Origin: Promethearchaeota archaeon
Lineage (GTDB): Archaea > Asgardarchaeota > Lokiarchaeia > Sigynarchaeales > SOKP01
Direction: 5' to 3'
NCBI GenBank assembly: GCA_019058515.1
Contig: JAHPYY010000139.1
Location: 1 to 12,674 of the forward strand
DNA length: 12,674 nucleotides
In this document: in pieces, positions 1-6,754 of the stretch
Layout of the letters: each line of letters begins with the position of its first letter
How positions within the stretch are numbered: the first letter of the stretch is position 1
The notes under the pieces: model-generated
The model's database searches: none
Seen by the model: the letters and a program-made list of their open reading frames with translations, nothing else
Told to the model about the DNA's origin: nothing
Made by a program: the position numbers and the translations under genes

Positions 1-146
1 GAGTAAAAGTATATCCTTACAAAAAGGAAACTACCATCGAGTTAAAGGAAGATCTTCATCGAGAAGTATCAAAACCCTTACCTACCGTACCGAAGTTGTA
101 TTTAAAGAAATGGCAGAAAGAACGAAAAAATCTCCCAAAATTTTAA
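1..146 (+). CDS. 3' end of a paralog of the downstream JAMM-like gene (partial)
   Basis: The open frame enters from the left edge (first full codon at base 3) and stops with TAA at 144-146, giving about 47 residues. It aligns without gaps at first to the C-terminus of the 394-residue protein that follows: GVKVYPYKKETTIEL here against GVKIYPYRKTTRIEL there, and then PLPTVPK against PVPTVSS, before ending in a Lys-rich tail. The two genes are therefore tandem paralogs in the same orientation, 58 bases apart. Whether this copy also has the HxH metal motif cannot be seen. Its function is unknown beyond this relationship. The frame and homology are clear; the rest of the gene lies outside the window. 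Confidence 0.8.
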   Translation, partial: VKVYPYKKETTIELKEDLHREVSKPLPTVPKLYLKKWQKERKNLPKF

Positions 147-176
147 AATTAACAATGAGCGTCCAAAACCTAAAAC

Positions 177-191
177 AAAAATAAAGATATA
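177..191 (+). promoter_or_regulatory. Probable TATA box of the 394-residue gene
   Basis: An A/T-rich element containing AAGATATAAC lies roughly 20-25 bases before the ATG at 205, and there is no SD motif between it and the ATG. This spacing fits an archaeal TATA box driving a leaderless transcript. It is a sequence-only prediction. Confidence 0.4.
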
Positions 192-204
192 ACATCAATA
201 AATT

Positions 205-1389
205 ATGCCTAAAAGAAAAATACATGTAAAACCTTACGATCGAACGAGATTTGGCAAAGTGGAAAAGGTAGCATACGAAACAGGAGGGTATTATAGAGAT
301 GTTAACGCAAATACTGCGTTTTTAAAACAATTATCGTCTACTACCGCTAATCAGTTAAACATCGAAAGATACATGAAGACACACCCCGATGCAATTCATA
401 ACGCTCGAATGACTTTTAGATATCCGAATCCCTATTGGCGAAAACATCCCAATAAATGTGATGCATTATATATAGATTCGATGGACGCTCCTGAAGTAAA
501 AGTTTTACCTAAAACAGGAATACCCACTACCGTAGTGAAATATAAAGGAAGAATGTACGAAGCAGATATTAATGGAGAATATAAAACGGTACAGAAAGAT
601 ATTAGAGATTTTGCCAAAGTAAGAAATAAAGCTTCAAAGAATAAATCCGATCAAAAGGGTCAAAAAGGACCAATTGAATTTTATTTCGCAAAAGATAAGA
701 GTGGAGAAGAAATAACTAAACGCTATCCAAGTAAGGTTATTTTGCAACCAGAGGCAATTAAAGAAAACGAAAAGAAAAAAATGATGATTAAAAAGCTTCC
801 TGACAATTTAGTTAAGGGAATGAAAGCAGTAGCAAAGGATCGATACGAATATTCGTTTGCATTGGATTTTGAAAGAAAATTAAAACAACCGCAACGTGGG
901 ATTATTCTCAAAGGAGCTAAGGATACTTCTCAAGTTATAGAAGATTTTGAGTTATTTGGACACACGCATTCTGACGAAGATTATCCTCTTCCTTCCGTTC
1001 TTGACTTGCAAGACCTTAAAGTATTGAAGCCAGAACTTATAATTGCAGGAAAAACCGGGAAAACTATTATTATAAATATTGAAGATCTTGAAACCTACGA
1101 AAAATGGAAATTATCTACACCAAGAGATAAATATTCACATCCAATTTCTTTCACTAAATTTTTAGATTACATTAATAATAATCCAAAATATCAAGGTAAG
1201 CTTAACGATTCAGATTATGATACTTTATCAAAATCTAAAGTTGGAAAAGAATTAATTTTCGAAGAGACAGGAGTAAAAATTTATCCCTATCGAAAAACGA
1301 CTCGAATTGAATTAATTGACGACCCTAAATTTGAAAAACCGGTTCCGACTGTATCTTCGAAAGTTTGGGAAAAAAATAAGACAATTTAA
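205..1389 (+). CDS. JAMM/MPN-like metalloprotease-type protein, 394 aa
   Basis: The C-terminal half holds H253-T-H255, then eight residues, then S264-x-x-D267 (FGHTHSDEDYPLPSVLDLQD). This matches the HxH-x(7-8)-SxxD signature of JAMM/MPN (Prok-JAB) metal-dependent isopeptidases, followed by a hydrophobic strand (ELIIAGKTGK) as expected for the fold. E215 or E223 could be the upstream catalytic Glu, so the active site may be complete. Residues 1-200 are basic, begin MPKRKIHVKPYDR, and match no family I recognise; about 140-155 is a Lys-rich linker. Known JAMM enzymes remove ubiquitin-like tags or process phage tail proteins; no substrate can be inferred here. A tandem paralog lies upstream, and the gene ends 3 bases from a convergent operon. 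The start is the ATG at 205, probably leaderless. The JAMM assignment rests on motif spacing and is moderate. Confidence 0.7.
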   Translation: MPKRKIHVKPYDRTRFGKVEKVAYETGGYYRDVNANTAFLKQLSSTTANQLNIERYMKTHPDAIHNARMTFRYPNPYWRKHPNKCDALYIDSMDAPEVKVLPKTGIPTTVVKYKGRMYEADINGEYKTVQKDIRDFAKVRNKASKNKSDQKGQKGPIEFYFAKDKSGEEITKRYPSKVILQPEAIKENEKKKMMIKKLPDNLVKGMKAVAKDRYEYSFALDFERKLKQPQRGIILKGAKDTSQVIEDFELFGHTHSDEDYPLPSVLDLQDLKVLKPELIIAGKTGKTIIINIEDLETYEKWKLSTPRDKYSHPISFTKFLDYINNNPKYQGKLNDSDYDTLSKSKVGKELIFEETGVKIYPYRKTTRIELIDDPKFEKPVPTVSSKVWEKNKTI

Positions 1390-1392
1390 ATA

Positions 1393-1578
1393 TTAGGTTC
1401 TAATTCTGTGTTTTGACCTATACACAAAAAGACCAGTTTCTCCATTCTCTGTTTTTATTTTTATCCTTATGTTTTCGTAATCTTCCCAATCTAACGCATT
1501 CGCTAAAATAGGTGGAATCTTTAATATTCCATACTCAGACTCAGCTTCTTTTCTATAAGTAGTGATAACTTCCTTCAT
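1393..1578 (-). CDS. AbrB/SpoVT-type small DNA-binding protein, 61 aa
   Basis: The core YGILKIPPILANALDWEDYE followed by IRIKI fits the swapped-hairpin AbrB/SpoVT/MazE pattern: a Gly, a hydrophobic strand ending in IP, a short helix, then a second strand. Such proteins bind DNA as dimers and act as repressors, antitoxins or, beside ParA genes, possible centromere binders. It is the third gene of a minus-strand operon, 19 bases after the ParA-like gene. That position is where ParA systems usually encode their DNA-binding partner, so a partition adaptor role is a reasonable inference. No toxin gene is adjacent. No SD is seen before the ATG. The basic C-terminus (YRSKHRIRT) could contact DNA. 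Confidence 0.65.
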   Translation of the reverse strand: MKEVITTYRKEAESEYGILKIPPILANALDWEDYENIRIKIKTENGETGLFVYRSKHRIRT

Positions 1579-1597
1579 ATCTATTAAATAAACAATA

Positions 1598-2446
1598 TTA
1601 TTGAGATATTAAATTATTGAATTCTTTAAAAAAAGGTCTAAACTTTTCTTTCACATTATTTACATCTTTCGAGGTTGAATCCTTGGTGTTTATGCGTGTA
1701 AAACCTATTTGTCGATCAATTACATAATTAAAGATTTTAGCTTTTGGAATTCCATCTAAGAGTTCTGTTTTATAACTTCTTATCTTCTTTTCTTTTTTAT
1801 AGTGAGCAACATCGTTGAATACAAACCTTAGCTTTTCGAAGAAAGTTTCTTTGGTCATTTCGTAGATACTTGCATATTCCTGTAATTTTAACATCATTGA
1901 AATGGTTCTACCCAAATCATTTCTAGTAAGTCTCATAGGTACAATACAAATATCAGACGCAAATAACGTCATTAAAGCGTAATTAAGTGCGTAACATGGT
2001 ACATTGTCAATAATAATAGTTTCGTAATTTAATCGGGATGGAATATTCTCCAATGCTAGTTTCAATTTTTTTTCTCCATGTCCTGCGTGCGTATGCCATA
2101 TTGTACTCATCACTTCCTCTAATCTCAAACTAGATGCGATAAAATCAAGGGGTATTCCTTCGAAATTCGAATCGGCAAAAAGTCCACCAAAATCGTAATC
2201 GCTTTCCGTTTTTCCTTCAATTGTTAATCTTAACAAATCAGCAGAAGTTTTCTTCTTATCCTCTAATTCTGTCTTATATTTAGCGTAATCCTTTAAAGTT
2301 AAGGTCAATCCTAAACTTGGATCTAAATCGATAAGAAGCGACTGTCTGTTTTGTTCCTTTAAAAACCAAGAGAGACACAATGCTATTGTAGTTTTCCCTA
2401 CACCTCCAGGAGCAGAGATTAAGGATACTATTTTGCTTTTACTCAT
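1598..2446 (-). CDS. ParA/MinD-family P-loop ATPase, 282 aa
   Basis: Clear SIMIBI-class ATPase of the ParA/MinD group. The Walker A region is SAPGGVGKTT (about 11-20), Walker A' is LLIDLDPSLG (D40, D42) and Walker B is ETIIIDNVPC (D147). The length of 282 residues is usual for chromosomal or archaeal plasmid ParA. The family polymerises or dimerises on DNA to move plasmids or other cargo. One oddity is that the signature Lys of the deviant Walker A motif (KGGxGKT), which reaches across the dimer, is Pro13 here. The start ATG is one base after the TAA of the upstream nuclease-like gene, so the two are translationally coupled; an AbrB-like gene follows. No classical ParB is seen. Confidence 0.9.
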   Translation of the reverse strand: MSKSKIVSLISAPGGVGKTTIALCLSWFLKEQNRQSLLIDLDPSLGLTLTLKDYAKYKTELEDKKKTSADLLRLTIEGKTESDYDFGGLFADSNFEGIPLDFIASSLRLEEVMSTIWHTHAGHGEKKLKLALENIPSRLNYETIIIDNVPCYALNYALMTLFASDICIVPMRLTRNDLGRTISMMLKLQEYASIYEMTKETFFEKLRFVFNDVAHYKKEKKIRSYKTELLDGIPKAKIFNYVIDRQIGFTRINTKDSTSKDVNNVKEKFRPFFKEFNNLISQ

Positions 2447-2447
2447 T

Positions 2448-2840
2448 TTAAGCTATCACTTCCAGATATTTTTCCTTTCTGTGTAGTAAGATCCCATAAA
2501 ATCCCAATTTTTTAGATAGAACCTTTACAGCATTTACAAATTTCTCGTCGAGAAACGAATTAATATGGAATAAAACCACTTGTTCTATATTATGAAGTGT
2601 TTTCATTAATACAACCTGAATTATACCCGCATAATAAGTGTCTTCTAACTTTATTTCAATTGCCATATTATCTCCGAGAATATCAATTTCGACATTAGGA
2701 TATATCGGAGAAGAGAGAATTTGACGAACCTTAAAACCTAATTGAGCACCTACGATATCTTGAATTTGTTTTTCCTTTTTACATTTACATAACAAATCTA
2801 TCGAAGATTGAATTGTTTCAACAATTCTATTAAATTTCAT
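2448..2840 (-). CDS. PD-(D/E)xK nuclease-like protein, 130 aa
   Basis: The central stretch VEIDILGDNMAIEIKLE has the layout of the PD-(D/E)xK nuclease core: Asp53 on a strand, then a turn, then E62-I-K64 on the next strand. It is followed by a helix with Gln75 (AGIIQVVLMK), a position often filled by Gln in restriction-endonuclease-like enzymes. E51 or E23 may complete the metal site. The family cuts DNA or RNA in restriction, repair, replication or recombination. It is the first gene of the operon with the ParA-like ATPase and the AbrB-like protein, so a role in element maintenance or resolution is possible but not shown. At 130 residues it is a minimal single-domain form. The ATG at 2840 is the best start; no SD is obvious. 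Confidence 0.7.
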   Translation of the reverse strand: MKFNRIVETIQSSIDLLCKCKKEKQIQDIVGAQLGFKVRQILSSPIYPNVEIDILGDNMAIEIKLEDTYYAGIIQVVLMKTLHNIEQVVLFHINSFLDEKFVNAVKVLSKKLGFYGILLHRKEKYLEVIA

Positions 2841-3213
2841 TAAGAGCTGGGGATCCTTTCTATTGATTTTTGTGTATAATTAATTGTAATTTCAATCCAA
2901 TATAAAGATATAATTAAATGTAATAAATTTCAAAGAAAAACGATTAACGGAGAACTCTACACACATTAATTTTTATTTATGTAATTAACCCGCATTTACT
3001 CAAATACAAGAAGATACATTACTATACGTTCTAAACTTTAGTAAAACTACGAACAAGAGGAATATGCTTCCTCCTTCGATTAAAACTACCAATTTCTTAC
3101 AAAAAAAAGTAAAAAAGAGGAAATTGAGGAAGAGATTGGAGAGCTAGTTTCTAGTGGAATTCTGCAAATCTTAAGGTATCACGAATACCTAGGTTTTACC
3201 GAAACATTTAAAT
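2841..3213. other. Intergenic region with promoter for the ParA operon and a 402-aa gene terminator
   Basis: This gap of about 370 bases separates two minus-strand transcription units. On the minus strand, a TATA-like ATTATACAC at about 2875-2883 could drive the nuclease/ParA/AbrB operon. A9-rich plus-strand runs at 3101-3117 read as T8 and T6 on the minus strand and may end transcription of the 402-residue gene. A short hairpin with arms AGGTAT/ATACCT and a 5-base loop lies at 3174-3190. A frame-broken open reading stretch (3064-3230) is listed separately. Confidence 0.4.
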
Positions 3214-3230
3214 CTATTCTCTTCTTCTGA
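3064..3230 (+). pseudogene. Possible frame-broken small ORF on the plus strand
   Basis: An ATG at 3064, three bases after an AGAGG, opens a frame (MLPPSIKTTNFLQKK) that runs into an A8 tract at 3101-3108. One added A there would join it to a second frame reading EEIEEEIGELVSSGILQI and ending with TGA at 3228-3230, giving about 55 residues. The second frame overlaps the 3' end of the opposite 402-residue gene by 17 bases. The product matches nothing I recognise. It could be a decayed gene, a frameshifted gene, an assembly error in the A8 run, or chance, since the same A tracts make sense as a minus-strand terminator. Confidence 0.2.
3101..3117 (-). terminator. Oligo-T terminator of the 402-aa gene
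   Basis: Read on the minus strand, this stretch is a T6 and a T8 run separated by AC, about 100 bases after the stop of the methylglyoxal-synthase-like gene. Archaeal RNA polymerase terminates at such runs without a required hairpin. Confidence 0.4.
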
Positions 3231-4422
3231 TTACCGTTTCAAACCACTCCCTTGCGTGAGTTTCATTTGAAAACATTCGAACATTATCTTTAATAGCACA
3301 GGTAAAGAAAACTACTCGAATATCATCAATATGAGGGTGTATATTAAGAGGATCTATGAAAAAAATTACTGATTCACACTTACCATAGAGAACTTCTGTT
3401 GCAATCTCAATATCTCCTCCCTTGGGACCAGTGTGACATCTTACGATTTCTTTTAACTTTGGAGCGGCGTCTAAGATAGTCTTTCCTGTAGTTCCTGTTG
3501 TCAGAATTTGCTCAAAATTTTCACTTAATTCTTTTTCATAATGTGTTGCAAATTCTACCATTCTATCTTTCATATTATCGTGAGCAATTAAGGCAATTGT
3601 TTTAGGAACATCCGAATTGGCATCTGGTAATTGTTTATCTTTTAATTCAAGAGGTATAAAAGGATGTTCTAACTCATAATAGGATTTAGGGCTAATTAGA
3701 TTTGGTTTATCTATACCTTTAGGTAATACTTTAATGATTAGCTTTCTTTTTGGTATATTAAGAGTTAAATCATATTCAACTTCAATTTTCTTGGAAAGCC
3801 ATTCAATTGATTGCACTTTACGGGCTTTTTTAATATCGCTTTTAAGTTCTAAATCAAAAGGAAATTTTTGAAGATTAAATTTCTTATCTTTTCTGCTTTC
3901 TTTCCAATACCATTCTGAAATAGAACCAGTATTCATGAGTCTTTTAACCGACCATATATCACTCAAACGCATTAAAGAGAGATTATCAGGTTTAAGTAAA
4001 TGAGTAGTTTGTGGTGTGATAAATGACCAGATAATACTGACTATTCGCTTTATGGCTAAATAGGTTAAAATAACTACCCCCCCATCTCTCCCCTGAGGTA
4101 AACGTATTACACCGCATTTGTCAAGTAAAAAACTTCTTGTTCCTGAAGTTATAGGGTCAACAGATATTTTTGATATTGGATCTGGCGTTCCAAGAATAAC
4201 CCTATCGAATGTACCACCCGTAAAAACAAAAGCAAAATCTTGTAGACGACCATCATCTACTTGGACTATATGATTAAGAAAATCTACTAAATTTTTATTA
4301 ATTATTTCATCATCATGGCTAGCTAATACTCCAATTAATGTTTTTTCTAGAGGGAGTCTAGGTTGAGGATGTTTTATTTCTATATCTTCTTCTTTCGCTT
4401 TTTGTTCTTGCATTTTTGACAC
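3214..4422 (-). CDS. Protein with two methylglyoxal-synthase-like domains, 402 aa
   Basis: The C-terminal domain (about 272-400) matches methylglyoxal synthase closely: AHDNMK (H281, D282, K285), TTGTTG (309-313), GPKGGD (D337, aligned with E. coli Asp71), FFIDPLN, and PHIDD (H364 and D367, aligned with His98 and Asp101). The known enzyme converts dihydroxyacetone phosphate to methylglyoxal and phosphate. The N-terminal part (about 28-175) repeats the fold in degenerate form: ASHDDE, FTGGTFD, QGRDGG and TPQTTH. There the catalytic Asp aligns with Gly115 and the His with Leu143. A linker of about 90 residues joins the two. Typical MgsA is about 150 residues with one domain, so this is an unusual duplicated architecture. 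A sensor, an effector or a plain enzyme is possible. The start is GTG 4422 or ATG 4413 (399 aa); neither has an SD. Confidence 0.8.
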   Translation of the reverse strand: MSKMQEQKAKEEDIEIKHPQPRLPLEKTLIGVLASHDDEIINKNLVDFLNHIVQVDDGRLQDFAFVFTGGTFDRVILGTPDPISKISVDPITSGTRSFLLDKCGVIRLPQGRDGGVVILTYLAIKRIVSIIWSFITPQTTHLLKPDNLSLMRLSDIWSVKRLMNTGSISEWYWKESRKDKKFNLQKFPFDLELKSDIKKARKVQSIEWLSKKIEVEYDLTLNIPKRKLIIKVLPKGIDKPNLISPKSYYELEHPFIPLELKDKQLPDANSDVPKTIALIAHDNMKDRMVEFATHYEKELSENFEQILTTGTTGKTILDAAPKLKEIVRCHTGPKGGDIEIATEVLYGKCESVIFFIDPLNIHPHIDDIRVVFFTCAIKDNVRMFSNETHAREWFETVIRRRE

Positions 4423-4627
4423 TTATTAAATTTTGGGTAATTAGGATTGGATTCAAAAAAAATTATAATCGCATTTAATTTAATAATTTCTGTTTTTTTA
4501 CTTCTTTAACATAAATAATGGTTTCTCCTGGAGAACAATTTTTTCGAAAGTAAGTCTTATATCGTGTTTATTGAAATATTAATTTGTTAAATTCTTAAAA
4601 AAAATATTAAAAGAATGCGAACAAACC
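4423..4627. promoter_or_regulatory. Divergent promoter region
   Basis: This region lies between the minus-strand double-domain gene and the plus-strand membrane protein. On the minus strand, TTTAATAAG close to the start and ATTATAATTTTT further up are TATA candidates. On the plus strand, AAATATTAAAAG lies about 20-28 bases before the ATG at 4628 with no SD, which fits a leaderless transcript. No clear operator repeat was seen. Confidence 0.45.
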
Positions 4628-5164
4628 ATGTTTATGGCAGAAATCAACTTTATTGTAGATGTAATTAGTATAATTCTGGCTGCGATAACGATAATCATCG
4701 TTGTGTTGCTTAATATCTGGAATATGAGGAAGGCTGATAAAAGATTAGAAAAATTGTTAAAAAAAGAAGAGAACGTCAGAAAAGGTAGAATACAAAAGAT
4801 TTTCAATGTTCTAAAAAAATTAATTAATGATATAATAATTATTGGTGATCCAAGTGAAAGAGGTAATTATATGGACTACTGGATTAGTTTCAAAGAAAAT
4901 ATTGATAGTCCCTCTAAAATGGACTTAGATCAAAGAAGAATAACAGAAACTAGAGCTTTTTTGAAAAGTCTCAGTGAAGATTTAAAATATTTTGGGATTC
5001 AACCTGATATACCATTGTCTTTACTGCAAGGAAGATATATTATTAAGCATACTAAACTCGAAATTCTTAAACCATATGATGCAGAAAAAAAAGATATTAA
5101 AAATAAAATTATATCAGAAATGAAGCAACATTGTAAAGAATACTTTGATATAGATTTAAATTAA
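4628..5164 (+). CDS. Small N-terminally membrane-anchored protein, 178 aa
   Basis: One strong transmembrane segment lies at about residues 8-31 (VDVISIILAAITIIIVVLLN), followed by a positively charged stretch (RKADKRLEKLLKKEENVRK, about 34-53) that should form a cytosolic helix or coiled coil. The remaining 120 residues are soluble, charged and mostly helical, ending near KQHCKEYFDIDLN. No family is recognised. It is divergent from the methylglyoxal-synthase-like gene across a shared 205-base promoter region, so co-regulation is possible. Two in-frame ATG codons (4628 and 4634) could start it; neither has an SD, and the TATA-like element favours a leaderless message. A membrane effector paired with the neighbouring nucleotide-fold protein is a speculation, nothing more. 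Confidence 0.75.
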   Translation: MFMAEINFIVDVISIILAAITIIIVVLLNIWNMRKADKRLEKLLKKEENVRKGRIQKIFNVLKKLINDIIIIGDPSERGNYMDYWISFKENIDSPSKMDLDQRRITETRAFLKSLSEDLKYFGIQPDIPLSLLQGRYIIKHTKLEILKPYDAEKKDIKNKIISEMKQHCKEYFDIDLN

Positions 5165-5290
5165 TAAACAAAATTGCTAAATCTATTTCGTAGTAGATCT
5201 CTAGGATCTGTTAACCCTTCGTCTATATAATCAGGAATATTGATTTTAAGCATAGTTTATCTAATTTCACTAGATTTTCATTTATTCTCG

Positions 5291-5321
5291 GAGAAGGAAT
5301 TCTCAATTTCTAATTTTTTTT
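5291..5321 (+). terminator. Hairpin plus T8 tract
   Basis: A small inverted repeat GAGAA-GGAA-TTCTC (5291-5304) is followed by a T8 run at 5314-5321. It is placed to end transcription of the upstream 178-residue gene before the convergent surface-protein gene. Confidence 0.5.
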
Positions 5322-5354
5322 CCTCAGCTATTTATTATCGGTTTTATTTATTTG

Positions 5355-5360
5355 AAAAAA
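5355..5360 (-). terminator. Oligo-T terminator of the surface-protein gene
   Basis: Six A residues on the plus strand give T6 on the minus strand, 6 bases after the stop codon of the 435-residue gene. It is a plausible weak archaeal terminator, possibly aided by the T-poor but A/T-rich bases that follow. Confidence 0.35.
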
Positions 5361-5365
5361 GATAT

Positions 5366-6673
5366 TTACTTTAATTCTGCACCACATGCTGGGCAATATT
5401 TTTGATTAGTAGTTTTTACCCCACAATAAGGACAGAATATAGGTTTTTCAGTGGGTTTTTCTTCGTCTATTATTAGAACTTTTTCTGGTTCTTTTGCTAT
5501 TTCTTTTGATGGCTGCTCTTCCGGAGGGTGTGGAGGAGGTACCTTTGGTTTTGCTCTTATATAAAGAAATGCTCCAACACCAACAGCTCCAATTGCAACG
5601 CATCCCAGAATTATAAATAAAATCATCAATGGTGGTGGACCTGGTCTTTTGATTTCAACATAACCACTATTATCGTAAATAGACAAATCGTAAGAATCTG
5701 AAACTCTAATAATGTAATTGATATCTTCTAAATCTGTATCCACGATCCAATAATAAGCTTCATCGGAAGCATCTACATACGATTCAATAGTTCTAACAAA
5801 TGCAGATCCTTTATATAACTTTATATCGACATAATCGATATCTCCTGTATAACTCCAAGAGATATACATTTCATTTCCTCCTGTATATGAGTTTCCTTGA
5901 ACGGGATTGCTCACATAAATTGCCTTTTCTTCCTCTAACGATATCTCAAAATAGTCACTATAATCATATACAGTATCATCGTAATAATCTGAAATCTTAA
6001 TCTGAAAATAGTATCCTTCGTATCCATAATAATATTGGATATCCCATTGGTAAAATCCATCGTTCTCTGTGAAAGATACAATTGTATCTTCAAACATGTC
6101 GTCCTGGTATAACACAATAGTTACATAATCAATATCTCCAGTAGTATCCCATTGAATCGTACATGTTTCATAATCGTCCTGCTCTATATAATATTCCGAC
6201 GCGTAATTGGGAGAGGTTACTTGAATCGATTTTTCTTCTTCAATCTTAATTGCTCTTGCTTTTATTTCAACTGTCTTAGTATACACAAAATTAGCGGGGT
6301 TTTCTACTACAACATAATAGCTATCATTATAGGTAGTATCGTAAGTAAATTGAGCATATGATATGCCTTGATACATTGCTAACGCAGAAAACGGATTTCC
6401 ATAGTAATAATCGCTGTATCCTTCTGAATCCAACAAATACACATTCACTTGTAAGTTTCCTCCTTCGGTAACCTCAACTTCTACGCTAATTCTATATCCC
6501 GAACTAAGACTCTCCCAATATAAAGCTTTATAATCGTTTGGAGCAATTTCCCAAACTGCATCTGGATTGTCAATTGCTACAGTTTTCGTACTGAACGCTC
6601 CCAGAATCACAACTATAAAGATAGAAACGAAGAATAGAACCCCAACTATATTTAATTTGTTTTTCTTTACCAT
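5366..6673 (-). CDS. Secreted surface protein: GOLD-like domain, two Kre9/KNH-like repeats, membrane anchor, zinc ribbon
   Basis: An N-terminal signal or anchor segment (IVGVLFFVSIFIVVILGAF) leads into a beta-rich GOLD/emp24-like domain (about 38-143, ending SYYVVVENPANFVYTKTVEI). Two tandem repeats of about 95 residues follow (about 148-245 and 250-342), with an I-x-V-x-x-P start, a central W and a YxIxIxD end, like the Kre9/KNH family. A transmembrane helix (about 348-373), a Pro-rich linker and a cytosolic C-terminal zinc ribbon complete it (CPYCG and CPACG; C414, C417, C427, C430). This architecture is common in Asgard archaea. Outside, it may bind a glycan or protein; inside, the ribbon may link to partners. 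AGGTGA lies one base before the ATG at 6679 but seven before that at 6673, so I prefer 6673 (435 aa) over 437 aa. Confidence 0.8.
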   Translation of the reverse strand: MVKKNKLNIVGVLFFVSIFIVVILGAFSTKTVAIDNPDAVWEIAPNDYKALYWESLSSGYRISVEVEVTEGGNLQVNVYLLDSEGYSDYYYGNPFSALAMYQGISYAQFTYDTTYNDSYYVVVENPANFVYTKTVEIKARAIKIEEEKSIQVTSPNYASEYYIEQDDYETCTIQWDTTGDIDYVTIVLYQDDMFEDTIVSFTENDGFYQWDIQYYYGYEGYYFQIKISDYYDDTVYDYSDYFEISLEEEKAIYVSNPVQGNSYTGGNEMYISWSYTGDIDYVDIKLYKGSAFVRTIESYVDASDEAYYWIVDTDLEDINYIIRVSDSYDLSIYDNSGYVEIKRPGPPPLMILFIILGCVAIGAVGVGAFLYIRAKPKVPPPHPPEEQPSKEIAKEPEKVLIIDEEKPTEKPIFCPYCGVKTTNQKYCPACGAELK

Positions 6674-6734
6674 TTTCATTTCACCTAATTTTTGGTTTTG
6701 ATTATTTGGTAATTCAAATCATGTATACACGCGT

Positions 6735-6754
6735 TGTATAAAAATATTTATACA
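6735..6754 (-). promoter_or_regulatory. Palindromic TATA region upstream of the surface-protein gene
   Basis: A perfect inverted repeat TGTATAAA-AATA-TTTATACA lies about 60-80 bases before the start codon. It contains a good TATA box (TTTATAC/GTATAAA) in both directions, so it could be the minus-strand promoter with a leader of about 35 bases, a bidirectional TATA, or an operator. A second TGTATAC lies just beside it, separated by ACGCGT. Confidence 0.45.

Noticed and set aside
432..911. Two minus-strand frames of about 60 codons within the JAMM-like gene
   Set aside because: They lie wholly inside the plus-strand gene, have no SD, and resemble no family.
3174..3190. AGGTAT-CACGA-ATACCT hairpin as a recombinase attachment site
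   Set aside because: Only six-base arms, no integrase gene and no second copy seen in the window.
4579..4806. Minus-strand hydrophobic frame overlapping the 178-residue membrane protein
   Set aside because: It is antisense to the membrane helix and charged segment of the plus-strand gene, whose composition explains it.
5161..5253. Minus-strand 30-codon frame (MLKINIPDYIDEGL...) that begins like an RHH strand
   Set aside because: It is too short for an RHH fold, has no SD or clear TATA box, and its stop overlaps the stop of the opposite gene. It may be a remnant.
5800..6361. Several 60-70 codon frames on both strands inside the surface-protein gene
   Set aside because: They are low-complexity shadows created by the Tyr/Asp-rich codons of the real minus-strand gene.
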